Shown here piece after piece: positions 54,401 to 63,628 of a DNA stretch of 64,000 nt. A program made the position numbers and the translations under genes. The DNA comes from CAYJLA01 sp964371305 (GTDB taxonomy: Bacteria; Bacillota_I; Bacilli_A; RFN20; CAG-826). Below the pieces are notes generated by a model, which had not been told where the DNA came from, made no database searches, and worked only from the letters and a program-made list of their open reading frames with translations. Each line of letters opens with the position of its first letter. Position 1 is the stretch's first letter. The stretch is from positions 1 through 64,000 of the forward strand of contig CAYJLA010000004.1 in NCBI GenBank assembly GCA_964371305.1, written 5' to 3'.

Positions 54401-56236
54401 ATGAAAATTAGAAACATCGCAATTATTGCACACGTTGATCATGGTAAAACTACCTTAGTAGATAGACTACTCGCGGAAACTGGTACATTCAGAGAAAACC
54501 AAGAAGTTGATAACAGAGTTATGGATAGTAATGACTTAGAAAAAGAAAGAGGAATCACTATTTTAGCAAAAGCGACTTCTATTATGTATAAAGACCATAA
54601 AATTAACATAATGGACACTCCTGGACATGCTGACTTTGGTGGCGAAGTTGAAAGAATTATGTCTATGGTAGATGGATGTCTTCTTTTAGTTGACGCTTTT
54701 GAAGGAACGATGCCTCAAACACGCTTTGTGCTAAAAAAAGCGCTTGAGGCAGATGTTAAACCAATAGTTGTAATCAATAAAATAGATAGAGAAAATATCA
54801 ATATTTCAGAAATAGAAGATAAAGTCTTAGAATTGTTTATTGAATTAGGTGCAAAAGAAGAATATTGTGATTTTAAAATCATTTACGCTAGCGCACTTAA
54901 AAACACTTCTTCACTGGAAGCTGACTTAAATACTCAAAAAGAAGGCATGTCAAATATTTTAGATGTAATAATTGATGAAATTCGTTCACCTAAAGTAACG
55001 GAAGATGGACCACTATTATTCCAACCTACTTTACTTGACTACAACGATTTTGTAGGCAGAATGGGGATTGGCGTTATTAAAAGAGGTAAAGTCAGAGTAG
55101 GTGAAACAGTTTCTATTGTTAGATTAGATGACTCAGTTAAACAATTCAAAATATTAAAATTATTCGGTTATGAAGGCATTAGAAAAGTCGAGTTACAAGA
55201 AGCAAAGGCGGGGAATATTGTTTCTATAGCTGGTCTTAATGATATTTACGTTGGTGAAACAGTTTGTGATTCAAAACATATTACTAAACTTGAACCGATT
55301 AAAATTGATGAACCAACTTTGCAAATGACATTTGCAGTTAACAACTCGCCATTTTCTGGATTAGATGGAAAACATGTAACTGCACGTGTGATTGAAGAAA
55401 GGTTATTTAAAGAAGTTCAAAAAGACGTTGCATTAAAAGTCGAAAGAGTTCAAAATTCAGAATCTTGGATCGTATCTGGCAGAGGTGAACTCCATTTATC
55501 GATTCTAATGGAAAATATGAAAAGAGAAGGGTACGAAATTCAAGTATCAAAACCAGAAGTAATTACAAAAGTAATAGATGGTAATTTATGTGAACCATTT
55601 GAAGATTTAGTCGTTGAAGTTCCAAACGATTATGTTGGAGACATTATTGATTCTATCTCTAGAAGAGATGGCACAATGATTTCAATGGACACTCAAGAAA
55701 CTACCACAAAGTTTGTATATGATATACCTTCAAGAGGATTAATTGGTTTTATTACTAATTTCTTAACTTTAACAAAAGGTTATGGAGTAATAGCACACAC
55801 TTTTAAAGATTATAGACTTATTTCCGCAAAAGAAGTTGGAGAAAGGCAAATTGGAGTTTTAGTAGCTACTGAAAGAGGAACTGCAACTGCTTACGCTATT
55901 GAAAGAGTCGAATCTCATGGTGTTATGTTTATAGAACCAGGAACAGAAGTTTATGAAGGCATGATTGTTGGTGAACATCGTTATAAAAATGATTTATGTA
56001 TAAACGTATGCGAGAGAAAGAAACAATCAAACGTTCGTTCAGCAGGAAAAGATAATACTGTTGTTTTAAAGTCTCCTAGAAAAATGTCTATCGAAGGTTG
56101 CTTGGATTATATAAATAGCGATGAACTAGTCGAAATTACACCTACAACATTTAGAATGAGAAAAAAGATCCTAAATACAAGCGAGAGAAAGAAAATTGAA
56201 TCACGGAAAAAATGGGACAACATTAATCAAAATTAA
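54401..56236 (+). CDS. typA: Translational GTPase TypA/BipA
   Basis: 611 aa, full length. [37 protein letters not shown] and NKID give the G domain. EF-G-like domains follow, and the BipA-specific C-terminal part contains AYAIERVESHGVMFIEPG and VCERKKQSNVRSAGKD. It binds 70S ribosomes and supports growth in the cold and 50S assembly. A TATAAT lies about 30 nt before ATG, with weak AAAGAG as ribosome site. The stop shares TTAA with the convergent HEPN-CBS gene. Confidence 0.97.
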   Translation: MKIRNIAIIAHVDHGKTTLVDRLLAETGTFRENQEVDNRVMDSNDLEKERGITILAKATSIMYKDHKINIMDTPGHADFGGEVERIMSMVDGCLLLVDAFEGTMPQTRFVLKKALEADVKPIVVINKIDRENINISEIEDKVLELFIELGAKEEYCDFKIIYASALKNTSSLEADLNTQKEGMSNILDVIIDEIRSPKVTEDGPLLFQPTLLDYNDFVGRMGIGVIKRGKVRVGETVSIVRLDDSVKQFKILKLFGYEGIRKVELQEAKAGNIVSIAGLNDIYVGETVCDSKHITKLEPIKIDEPTLQMTFAVNNSPFSGLDGKHVTARVIEERLFKEVQKDVALKVERVQNSESWIVSGRGELHLSILMENMKREGYEIQVSKPEVITKVIDGNLCEPFEDLVVEVPNDYVGDIIDSISRRDGTMISMDTQETTTKFVYDIPSRGLIGFITNFLTLTKGYGVIAHTFKDYRLISAKEVGERQIGVLVATERGTATAYAIERVESHGVMFIEPGTEVYEGMIVGEHRYKNDLCINVCERKKQSNVRSAGKDNTVVLKSPRKMSIEGCLDYINSDELVEITPTTFRMRKKILNTSERKKIESRKKWDNINQN

Positions 56237-56946
56237 AACAACATTGATGGTAAAATAAAACCAAGTATAGATTCTTGTTTTTTACCATTTTCTGTAACAA
56301 ATATACAAACAAGCCTTTTCCCATAATCTCTTTTTGATGTTTCAAACATTTTAACTAATTCATCAGACTCGGTTTTTCTAGAAACAAAAGCGTATCTTTC
56401 GGAATTATGGCTGTCTATTGGAATATAATTAATAAAATCTTGCATAGTCAAATTCGAAGAATTGATGTTATTTTTCTCTAGTAAATAAGTTGCTAATACA
56501 TTATCTGAAAACACACCAAGAAAGTCATTATTTATGCTTAAAACTGGTATATTTGAATAACCTTTATTTTTCATAGTACTTAGTACTTCTCTTAGTTTTG
56601 TGGATAATTTTGCCTTGTAAATATTTTCAAACTTTAACATTACATGGTAGGAAAGTTTAGGATCTTCTAAAATATCTATCTCTTTTTCTAATGTTTCAAT
56701 AACAATTTGAGAAATTTGAAACATGGCGTTACCTTTAATAGTTTCGTCGTGCACAAGTGTATTTCTCAGAATTCTTATTTGATCTAAAACATCTCCACGT
56801 TCCCTATCTTTATAAAAACCACTTCTTTTAAGATCGGTTATGTAAGTCATTATGGTAGAATAACTTCTTTTAGATACTTTGTATTTTATTCTAGTTAAGT
56901 TATCTAACTTATTATATAAACTAATAAATAATTTATTGTTGTTCAT
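56233..56946 (-). CDS. HEPN-like plus CBS-pair protein
   Basis: 237 aa. The N-terminal third is helical and contains RNTLVHDE (R61-x4-H66), the RX4-6H pattern of HEPN domains, many of which are RNases. The rest (about 100-237) has two CBS-like repeats: LREVLSTMKNKGYSNIPVLSINNDFLGVFSDNVLATYL, and RYAFVSRKTESDELVKMFETS...GKRLVCIFVTENGKKQESILGFI. A nucleotide-sensing CBS pair controlling a HEPN part is inferred. AAGGTGATAA precedes ATG. The start overlaps the end of the small membrane protein gene by 14 nt. Confidence 0.6.
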   Translation of the reverse strand: MNNNKLFISLYNKLDNLTRIKYKVSKRSYSTIMTYITDLKRSGFYKDRERGDVLDQIRILRNTLVHDETIKGNAMFQISQIVIETLEKEIDILEDPKLSYHVMLKFENIYKAKLSTKLREVLSTMKNKGYSNIPVLSINNDFLGVFSDNVLATYLLEKNNINSSNLTMQDFINYIPIDSHNSERYAFVSRKTESDELVKMFETSKRDYGKRLVCIFVTENGKKQESILGFILPSMLF

Positions 56947-57277
56947 TATTTATCACCTTATTTGATTCTTCAAACTTCGCAAATAATAATAAAACTCCCG
57001 GAAGTATAGAACCCATCACTAGCGAAATAACCGCCAATATAATTGCATGAAATCTTGTCTTAATAAAAAAGGTAGCAATAAAAAATGCAAAAGCAATAAC
57101 TATAGAAATTGATGTTGAAATTATGTAAACCAATGACGTCATGTCTTTGTTATGAGCCAGTTCATTAGGCATCGATTCCCATAAAACATCCCATCCACCG
57201 AAAACAAATAAGAATAATAGTATTCCTATGTTTAAACTCATAGATAAAATATATAAGACTCTTGTTGCAGTAAGCAT
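56933..57277 (-). CDS. Small membrane protein with three hydrophobic segments
   Basis: 114 aa from the ATG at 57275-57277 with GGAGGTG 5 nt ahead; a TTG 21 nt upstream is less likely. Three hydrophobic segments (about residues 5-28, 45-70, 75-100) and a polar tail. I do not recognise the family. It shares an operon with the HEPN-CBS gene downstream, so a functional link as a membrane partner is possible but not shown. Confidence 0.65.
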   Translation of the reverse strand: MLTATRVLYILSMSLNIGILLFLFVFGGWDVLWESMPNELAHNKDMTSLVYIISTSISIVIAFAFFIATFFIKTRFHAIILAVISLVMGSILPGVLLLFAKFEESNKVINNEQQ

Positions 57278-57393
57278 ATCAGCACCTCCGTTTATCAACT
57301 ACCATTATATCACTCTATCAGTTATAGTACACAACTTTATAATGCTATATCATTAATTTCATGCTAAAATTTCTGTGAAATTGAGGTAACTTT

Positions 57394-58170
57394 ATGACAG
57401 ACATCAAAATATTTGTATCAATGCATAAAAAATTTAACTATGTACACGATAACTTACTTATACCAATCCAAGTCGGATGCATAAGCAACGATTCACACCT
57501 TGAAAATATTCTTCATGATGACGATGCAGAAGATAACATTTCTTCAAAAAATAGAAGATATTGCGAGTTAACTGCGCAATATTATGCTTACAAGCATATC
57601 GATGCAGATTACTATGGTTTTTTTCATTATAGAAGGTATTTATCATTCTCAAATATAAAATATTGTAATTTACCATTTTTGGAAGTACTTGTTAACACTA
57701 TTGATGACAAAATGATAAAAAAATTCAAAATTAACGAGTTGGATATGAGGAAAAATATTGAACCGTTTGATTTAGTAGTACCGGAAAGAGGTTTCACTCC
57801 AGGAATAAGGAATCAATATAACTGGTCCAAGGACCACTTTAAGCGTGATTTAGATTTCTGTATAGAAGTTATTAAAAAGGATTACCCTTACTTAGCTAAA
57901 AGTACTGACAAATACATGAGAAGTCTTCGTGGATATTTTAGAAATATGTTCATAATGAAACGTGAATATTTCATGGAATACTCTGAAATGCTATTTGACG
58001 TGTTGAAAAAGCATGAAAAAAAGTTTGATTGTAAGGAATACAGTCCATACGGTTATAGAGTTTCTGGATTTTTAGCTGAAAGAATATGCGGAATATACCT
58101 TACATACTTGATAAAAGAAAAGAAGGTAAAGTATAAAATATTGCAATCTCTTAAAATAAAAAACGTTTAA
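57394..58170 (+). CDS. DUF4422 family protein (surface glycan biosynthesis)
   Basis: 258 aa. The start MTDIKIFVSMHKKF, then IPIQVGC, NISSKNRRYCELTAQYYAYKH, DYYGFFHYRRYLSF and DLVVPERG match DUF4422, a putative glycosyltransferase family found in capsule and exopolysaccharide loci. GAGGT lies 7 nt before ATG, and an extended -10 TGCTAAAAT (57363-57371) lies 22 nt upstream. Monocistronic and followed by a terminator. It could work with the glycan cassette at 1-6 kb, although the two are far apart. Confidence 0.8.
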   Translation: MTDIKIFVSMHKKFNYVHDNLLIPIQVGCISNDSHLENILHDDDAEDNISSKNRRYCELTAQYYAYKHIDADYYGFFHYRRYLSFSNIKYCNLPFLEVLVNTIDDKMIKKFKINELDMRKNIEPFDLVVPERGFTPGIRNQYNWSKDHFKRDLDFCIEVIKKDYPYLAKSTDKYMRSLRGYFRNMFIMKREYFMEYSEMLFDVLKKHEKKFDCKEYSPYGYRVSGFLAERICGIYLTYLIKEKKVKYKILQSLKIKNV

Positions 58171-58184
58171 TTTCTTAATTAGTA

Positions 58185-58220
58185 TTAAAAAACTCGACAT
58201 TTTACTAGTCGAGTTTTTTC
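58185..58220. terminator. Bidirectional terminator between DUF4422 gene and tRNA-Thr
   Basis: Stem ACTCGAC/GTCGAGT with a 9-base loop and six As/Ts on both sides, so it can stop transcription from either strand. Confidence 0.9.
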
Positions 58221-58294
58221 TGGTGCCCCCTGCCGGAGTCGAACCAGCCACTGATCCTTACCATGGATCTGTTATACCGATTAACTAAGGGGGC
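58221..58294 (-). tRNA. tRNA-Thr (anticodon GGT)
   Basis: A full cloverleaf of 74 nt including encoded CCA. Acceptor stem GCCCCCT/AGGGGGC, D-arm GTTA...TAAC with GG in the loop, anticodon stem GATCC/GGATC with loop ATGGTAA, T-arm GCTGG/CCGGC with loop TTCGACT. Anticodon GGT reads ACC and ACT. Confidence 0.95.
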
Positions 58295-58395
58295 GTCTAT
58301 ATAATGTTAATATGATGCATAATTTATGGCAAGAACTTTTACTTGAATTTTAGCAATAGTAATATATAATTAAGTTATATATAAGGAGGTTTTTT

Positions 58396-59217
58396 ATGAT
58401 TAAAAAACTATTATTAGCACCATTACTTGTTGCTCCACTACTTTTAGCTTCTTGCACAAATAGTCCATACATTATTATCAATGATCCTGCTAAGGTTCAA
58501 GAATATGTCGAAATACTTGAAGAATCTACTGCTGATATCCAGCACTTCAATATTAGTATGGAATTAGATATTACTGCATTAAGCGGTATTGCAAAACCTA
58601 TTTCCTACGTTGGTACAATGAAGGCTACTGACGGAATTAAAAATGAAGATGGAACAGTTACAGATCGCAAATTCAAAGCCTTAATTACAAACGATTTAGC
58701 TGAAGAAGGGGCAAATGATGTCATTTTAGAATCTTTTCACGATGGAAATGATTTGTATACAAAACAACACGAAATCAAAGTATTAGATGAAGTTTTATTA
58801 CAAGAAGAAGATATAGTTAAAACAGAAGGAGCTACACTTGATTTCGTTGATGAATTCATCGGTAACAAATTTAATGTAATTGATCAATTCGGCATTGATT
58901 TAAGTAACGTTGATGATATTAGATTCCTTGAAACTGCCACTAACGAAACTATTTTAGTTAAGGTTGGTATGGACGAAATTACTAGTATGCTTGAATTAGC
59001 TGGTATCGAAGAAGCTTTACCAATTGCAGAACTTGGTTTAGAAAAGATTTATGCAGGTGCTATTATTGACGATGAAAGCTCTGTAGTTGGTCTTGCTGTT
59101 TATGCAGAAGGTGCAGTGCAAGGTGTTGCAATTCAAGCTCAGTTAGTTATGAACTTTATTGATGAAGCAGTTACTGACGTAACAAGTAACCTTCCAACTG
59201 AATTTGCAAATCAATAG
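58396..59217 (+). CDS. Lipoprotein of unknown function
   Basis: 273 aa. Signal peptide with lipobox LLASC (Cys about residue 20). The mature protein is acidic and probably beta-rich, with the pattern of lipoproteins that hold a hydrophobic cavity (paired strands such as ISMELDITALSG), but I cannot assign a family. AAGGAGG lies 6 nt before ATG, and a strong terminator follows. Monocistronic, downstream of tRNA-Thr on the opposite strand. Confidence 0.75.
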   Translation: MIKKLLLAPLLVAPLLLASCTNSPYIIINDPAKVQEYVEILEESTADIQHFNISMELDITALSGIAKPISYVGTMKATDGIKNEDGTVTDRKFKALITNDLAEEGANDVILESFHDGNDLYTKQHEIKVLDEVLLQEEDIVKTEGATLDFVDEFIGNKFNVIDQFGIDLSNVDDIRFLETATNETILVKVGMDEITSMLELAGIEEALPIAELGLEKIYAGAIIDDESSVVGLAVYAEGAVQGVAIQAQLVMNFIDEAVTDVTSNLPTEFANQ

Positions 59218-59231
59218 TTATAAAGATATTA

Positions 59232-59256
59232 AAAACTGGGTTCGCCCAGTTTTTTT
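59232..59256. terminator. Bidirectional terminator between lipoprotein gene and rimO
   Basis: Stem AAAACTGGG/CCCAGTTTT with loop TTCG and T-runs on both sides. On the minus strand the rimO stop codon lies within the flanking A-run. Confidence 0.92.
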
Positions 59257-60544
59257 ATTTAACTTCCTCTGTTAATAGATCATACACAAACGCATCAGTA
59301 ACTTTTACTTTTATTTTGTCACCGACATTGTGTTTTTCATTTGTTTTTACAAATACTTTTCCATCTATATCATCAGGAGCGTTAAAATATGAACGAAGCA
59401 AATAGTGCTGATTTTCCTTACCAATAATTAAGCCCTCCATAACTTCCCCTACTCTATTTCTTGTTTTATTATATGAAATTTTTCTTTGGATTTTCATTAA
59501 AGTATCTAATCTATGTTGTTTTATTTGCTCATCAACTTGATTAGCGAAATTAAAACTTGGAGTATCTTCTTCAGGAGAATACTTAAAGCAACCTAAATGA
59601 TCAAACTTAACATAATTAATAAAGTCTAATAAGTTGTCGAAATCTTCACTAGTTTCACCTGGAAAACCTACCATTACAGTTGTTCTTAAAACTACATTTG
59701 GTACTTTTGTTTTTATTTTATCAAACAGTTGAGTGAGCAAATGTTTGTCACCTCTTCTATTCATTGATTTAAGAATGTTAGTTTCGCTGTGTTGAATAGG
59801 TATATCGAAATATGGCGTTAATCTTGGTTCCGTAGCAATTAAATCAATTAATTCATCAGTAATTTCATCAGGATACAAATATAGCAATCTAATATATTCA
59901 AATTGTTCGATTTTTAATAATTCTTTCAATACATCAACAATATTTACATCTTCACTTAAATCGATTCCATATTTTGTAGTGTCTTGAGCAAGAATAACTA
60001 ACTCTTTAACACCTTTTGTTTTTAATATATTCGCTTCTTCAATAATATCATTTAAATGCCTAGACTTTATTGGTCCCCTAATAAGAGGAATGGCACAATA
60101 AGAACAATTGTTGGAACATCCATCAGCAATCTTTAGATATGCTGAAAAATGCTGAGTAGATAATACCCTATTGTTGAAAGTTAACTTTTCATCACTACTT
60201 AAATCATCATCAATATCTTCAAGTTCTTTAATAAATGAATCGTATTTTTCTAACGGGATAAATTTTGAAACTTCTGGTATAGTTTCTTTTAATTCATCTA
60301 AATATCTTGTAGCTAAACAACCTGTAACTACAATTTTAGCACCTGTTTTTAGAGTATCAAATATGACATTTATAGATTCTTCTTTAGCGTCATTTATAAA
60401 TCCACATGTGTTTATGACAATTATGTCTGCCTCATATTTATTGTTAGTCAACATGTAATTTGATGTCTTAAAAAGACCAAGCATCATTTCAGAGTCAACC
60501 ACATTTTTTACGCAACCAAGTGATATTAGACAAATCTTCTTCAT
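59255..60544 (-). CDS. rimO: Ribosomal protein S12 methylthiotransferase RimO
   Basis: 429 aa. N-terminal Fe-S cysteines at 11, 47 and 76; radical SAM C143-x3-C147-x2-C150 (CSNNCSYC) followed by AIPLIRGPIKSR; C-terminal TRAM domain. The LISLGCVKNVVDSE start separates RimO from MiaB. It methylthiolates an Asp of S12. CGAGAT precedes ATG; malQ ends 2 nt upstream. Confidence 0.95.
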   Translation of the reverse strand: MKKICLISLGCVKNVVDSEMMLGLFKTSNYMLTNNKYEADIIVINTCGFINDAKEESINVIFDTLKTGAKIVVTGCLATRYLDELKETIPEVSKFIPLEKYDSFIKELEDIDDDLSSDEKLTFNNRVLSTQHFSAYLKIADGCSNNCSYCAIPLIRGPIKSRHLNDIIEEANILKTKGVKELVILAQDTTKYGIDLSEDVNIVDVLKELLKIEQFEYIRLLYLYPDEITDELIDLIATEPRLTPYFDIPIQHSETNILKSMNRRGDKHLLTQLFDKIKTKVPNVVLRTTVMVGFPGETSEDFDNLLDFINYVKFDHLGCFKYSPEEDTPSFNFANQVDEQIKQHRLDTLMKIQRKISYNKTRNRVGEVMEGLIIGKENQHYLLRSYFNAPDDIDGKVFVKTNEKHNVGDKIKVKVTDAFVYDLLTEEVK

Positions 60545-60546
60545 TT

Positions 60547-62004
60547 TTATCTCGATGACTTTTCAATTAACATTTTTATATACGGTATTTTAGTTTCGAA
60601 AGAATCATAGTTTTTAAGTCTAAAAGTCCAGTTTTCATCATCGATAATACCAGGCTTATTCATTCGATAGTATTCATCTAAACCTAATAAGTCTTGCATC
60701 ATAATAATTGCATATTTACATTCGCCATCGAACGTATAAGCAATGAAATTATCATAAATCATATCATTATAACCTTTGTCCTTTAGTGAATAGTACATTT
60801 TACCTTTTAAATCATCGCTAGATGTATCGTACCATTGTTTCAATGTTAAATTATCGTGGGTGGAGATATATGAAACCATGTTTTCAGACGTATCTTTGTT
60901 TCCGCCATTAACTTCTTCACTTTCAAAAGTAAATTGAATAATTTTCATACCAGGAAAATTATAATGATCTCTTAACACTAGAACTTCAGGTCTTAAATCA
61001 CCTAAATCTTCAGCAATAATTTCAATATTAGGCATTTTTTCAAACAAAGTATCAAAAAATGCATACCCAGGCGGATATTTCCATTCACCTATTTCTGCAG
61101 TTGGATACTTAGCATCTATTTCATAATATGAATCAAATGCCCTAAAATGATCGATGCGTATAATATCAAACAAGTTTGCAGTATAACCAAATCTGTTTAC
61201 TAAAAACTCAAAATTGTCACTTTGTAATTTATTCCATTTGTAAATTGGATTTCCCCATCTTTGACCGGTTGCAGAAAAATAATCTGGTGGCACACCAGCA
61301 ATTAGCTTTGGAGCCTTAAATTCATCTAGTTCAAAATACTGTTGATTTGCCCATACATCAACTGAGTCAAATCCTACATAAAACGGAATGTCACCAATTA
61401 ATTGTATGCCATTTTTATTTGCATATTTACGTAAATCATTCCATTGTTGAAGCAAAATGTATTGTAAAAATATCTCGTAATTGACTTTACTTTTTAAATG
61501 TTTCATAGAATATTTGTGATCGTTTATATAATCTTGTTCTTCTTTAGACCAAAGATTCCAGGCAATCATGCCGTTTTGCTTTTTTAAAGCCATAAATTCA
61601 GCATAGTTACGAACCCATGCGTTACTTTTCTCGAATTTAACTAATTTTTCTTTATCAACTTTCATGAAGTTTCTAAAAGCTTTCATTAAATGTCTTTGTT
61701 TAAAAATGCGCACTCTTTCATATTCGACACGTTTGCTATTTGCTAAATAGTTAGGCACTTTATCTAAATATTTTTTCTTTACTAATAATTCGAGTGATAT
61801 ATATAGCTCATCCATAGCGTTCGATGAAAATGGTTGATAAGGTGAATGACCATATCCTAATGGATTAAGTGGTAAAACTTGCCATAACTTAAATCCAGCT
61901 TTTTTTATTAAATCAACAAATTTCTTTGCTGTAGGTCCAAAATCTCCTACACCATGATTGTTTGGTAATGACGATACCGCCATTAATATTCCAGCTTTTC
62001 TCAT
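60547..62004 (-). CDS. malQ: 4-alpha-glucanotransferase (amylomaltase)
   Basis: 485 aa, a GH77 enzyme: GILMAVSSLPNNHGVGDFGP, WQVLPLNPLGYGHSPYQPFSS, IGDIPFYVGFDSVDVWANQ, IIRIDHFRAF (nucleophile Asp), IAEDLGDL (acid Glu) and YISTHDNLT. It moves maltooligosaccharide units between glucans in the cytoplasm. AAGGAG lies 5 nt before ATG. With pullulanase in the same window it covers debranching and chain remodelling of imported or stored alpha-glucan. Confidence 0.96.
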   Translation of the reverse strand: MRKAGILMAVSSLPNNHGVGDFGPTAKKFVDLIKKAGFKLWQVLPLNPLGYGHSPYQPFSSNAMDELYISLELLVKKKYLDKVPNYLANSKRVEYERVRIFKQRHLMKAFRNFMKVDKEKLVKFEKSNAWVRNYAEFMALKKQNGMIAWNLWSKEEQDYINDHKYSMKHLKSKVNYEIFLQYILLQQWNDLRKYANKNGIQLIGDIPFYVGFDSVDVWANQQYFELDEFKAPKLIAGVPPDYFSATGQRWGNPIYKWNKLQSDNFEFLVNRFGYTANLFDIIRIDHFRAFDSYYEIDAKYPTAEIGEWKYPPGYAFFDTLFEKMPNIEIIAEDLGDLRPEVLVLRDHYNFPGMKIIQFTFESEEVNGGNKDTSENMVSYISTHDNLTLKQWYDTSSDDLKGKMYYSLKDKGYNDMIYDNFIAYTFDGECKYAIIMMQDLLGLDEYYRMNKPGIIDDENWTFRLKNYDSFETKIPYIKMLIEKSSR

Positions 62005-62052
62005 AATATCTCCTTATATTATCTTAATTATAATACCAATAATAATTGTAAA

Positions 62053-63627
62053 CTACATTAACGGAGCAAACAATCTTAAAATTGCCCACCAAAACCTTTT
62101 TCCTCTGGAAATTTTTTCATATTTTTTCATAGTAATTTCTTCTGAAACTTCTAAACTCTCTAAAAAATCTTTTTTCATATCTACTATACAACTTGTATCA
62201 TACATAAAACAGCCACACTCTAAGTGTAAAAACAAACTTCTATAATCCAAATTTACAGTACCAACGGTCCCAAATTTATCATCACTAATAAACATTTTCA
62301 TATGTATAAATCCCGGTGTGTATTCAAATACTCTTACTCCTGCACTTATTAAAGACTTATAATAACTACGAGTTATTCCAAATACTGTTGGTTTATCAGG
62401 TATATGTGGAGTCAATAATATTACCTCAACGCCTTGTTTAGCAGTTAATATTAATTGATCACGGATCTTCGAATCAATAATTAAATATGGTGTTGCAATA
62501 TATAAGTAGTTATTAGCTCTTTGCATTAAACTTAAATATACATTTTCACTAACAGACTTGTAATTAAACGGAACATCCCCGTAAGGTTGTATAAAACCGT
62601 TGTCAGCAATCTCTTCTTCAAGTTCGCTTATATGGACACTTGGCAAATAGTCATCATAATCAATTTCTTCATCAAAATAAGAATTTGTTTGCCAGTTAGA
62701 TAAAAATAACATAGTCAGCCCATAAACTCCTTCACCTTTTAATCTAATAGCATTGTCTTTCCAATGGCCAAATCTCTCAATTGCATTAATATATTCATCA
62801 GCAAGATTAATTCCACCTGTAAATCCAGTATGTCCATCAATTACTAAGATTTTTCTATGATCTCTGTTATTTACTTTAATACTAAGGAATGGATTAAACC
62901 TTCCAAAAGCAATACACTTGATTCCTAATTTACGTAACTTATATAAATAATTAGTAGGCAATGTTGAAATACATCCCATATCATCATACATAACTCTTAC
63001 ATCGACACCTTCAGCGACTTTTTCAATTAAAATATCAAGAATACTATTCCACATTAAACCTTCTTCAATGATGAAATACTCCATAAATATATAATGTTTA
63101 GCTTTTTTTAACTCACTCAACATACATTCCCATGCTTTTTCTCCTGTTGGGTAATAATCAACTTGCGTTTTATCATAAAAAGCACTGCCACTTTCGGCAT
63201 TAATGTATTCAGCAATACGTATTGCATCAGGTTCTTTTTTCTCTAAATTTTTACGAATTCTTGGATTAACTTTAACTCTTCTTAATGCCTTAAAAATTGG
63301 TTTATATTTTTTTAATTGTCTTTTTGTGTATTTTTTATTGCCAGCCAGCAAATATATTAATGCGCCAAAACCTGGAACTAATGCAATAACTGCAATCCAT
63401 GAAATTATATAAGCGTCGCTTATTCTACTATTAATCATATATAGGATACAGAAGAAACTAAGTAAATATAAAAACACAATAACAGATGTAATTGTGACTC
63501 CTTCAGATAAATCTAATGTTGAACTTAGAAAAAATAATGTAAGTATGGTAAAACTTACAATTACGAGAGCTTGTAATAAAATAAGTAACCCAACCCAAAA
63601 TAATCTGTTGAATAATAATTTTTTCAT
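62053..63627 (-). CDS. cls: Cardiolipin synthase
   Basis: 524 aa. Two N-terminal membrane helices and a third short segment precede two phospholipase D motifs: HRKILVIDGHTGFTGGIN and HMKMFISDDKFGTVGTVN, each with H-x-K-x4-D. It joins two phosphatidylglycerols into cardiolipin. No clear ribosome site lies right before ATG; the upstream gene ends 1 nt before, so translation is probably coupled. Confidence 0.94.
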   Translation of the reverse strand: MKKLLFNRLFWVGLLILLQALVIVSFTILTLFFLSSTLDLSEGVTITSVIVFLYLLSFFCILYMINSRISDAYIISWIAVIALVPGFGALIYLLAGNKKYTKRQLKKYKPIFKALRRVKVNPRIRKNLEKKEPDAIRIAEYINAESGSAFYDKTQVDYYPTGEKAWECMLSELKKAKHYIFMEYFIIEEGLMWNSILDILIEKVAEGVDVRVMYDDMGCISTLPTNYLYKLRKLGIKCIAFGRFNPFLSIKVNNRDHRKILVIDGHTGFTGGINLADEYINAIERFGHWKDNAIRLKGEGVYGLTMLFLSNWQTNSYFDEEIDYDDYLPSVHISELEEEIADNGFIQPYGDVPFNYKSVSENVYLSLMQRANNYLYIATPYLIIDSKIRDQLILTAKQGVEVILLTPHIPDKPTVFGITRSYYKSLISAGVRVFEYTPGFIHMKMFISDDKFGTVGTVNLDYRSLFLHLECGCFMYDTSCIVDMKKDFLESLEVSEEITMKKYEKISRGKRFWWAILRLFAPLM

Positions 63628-63628
63628 A

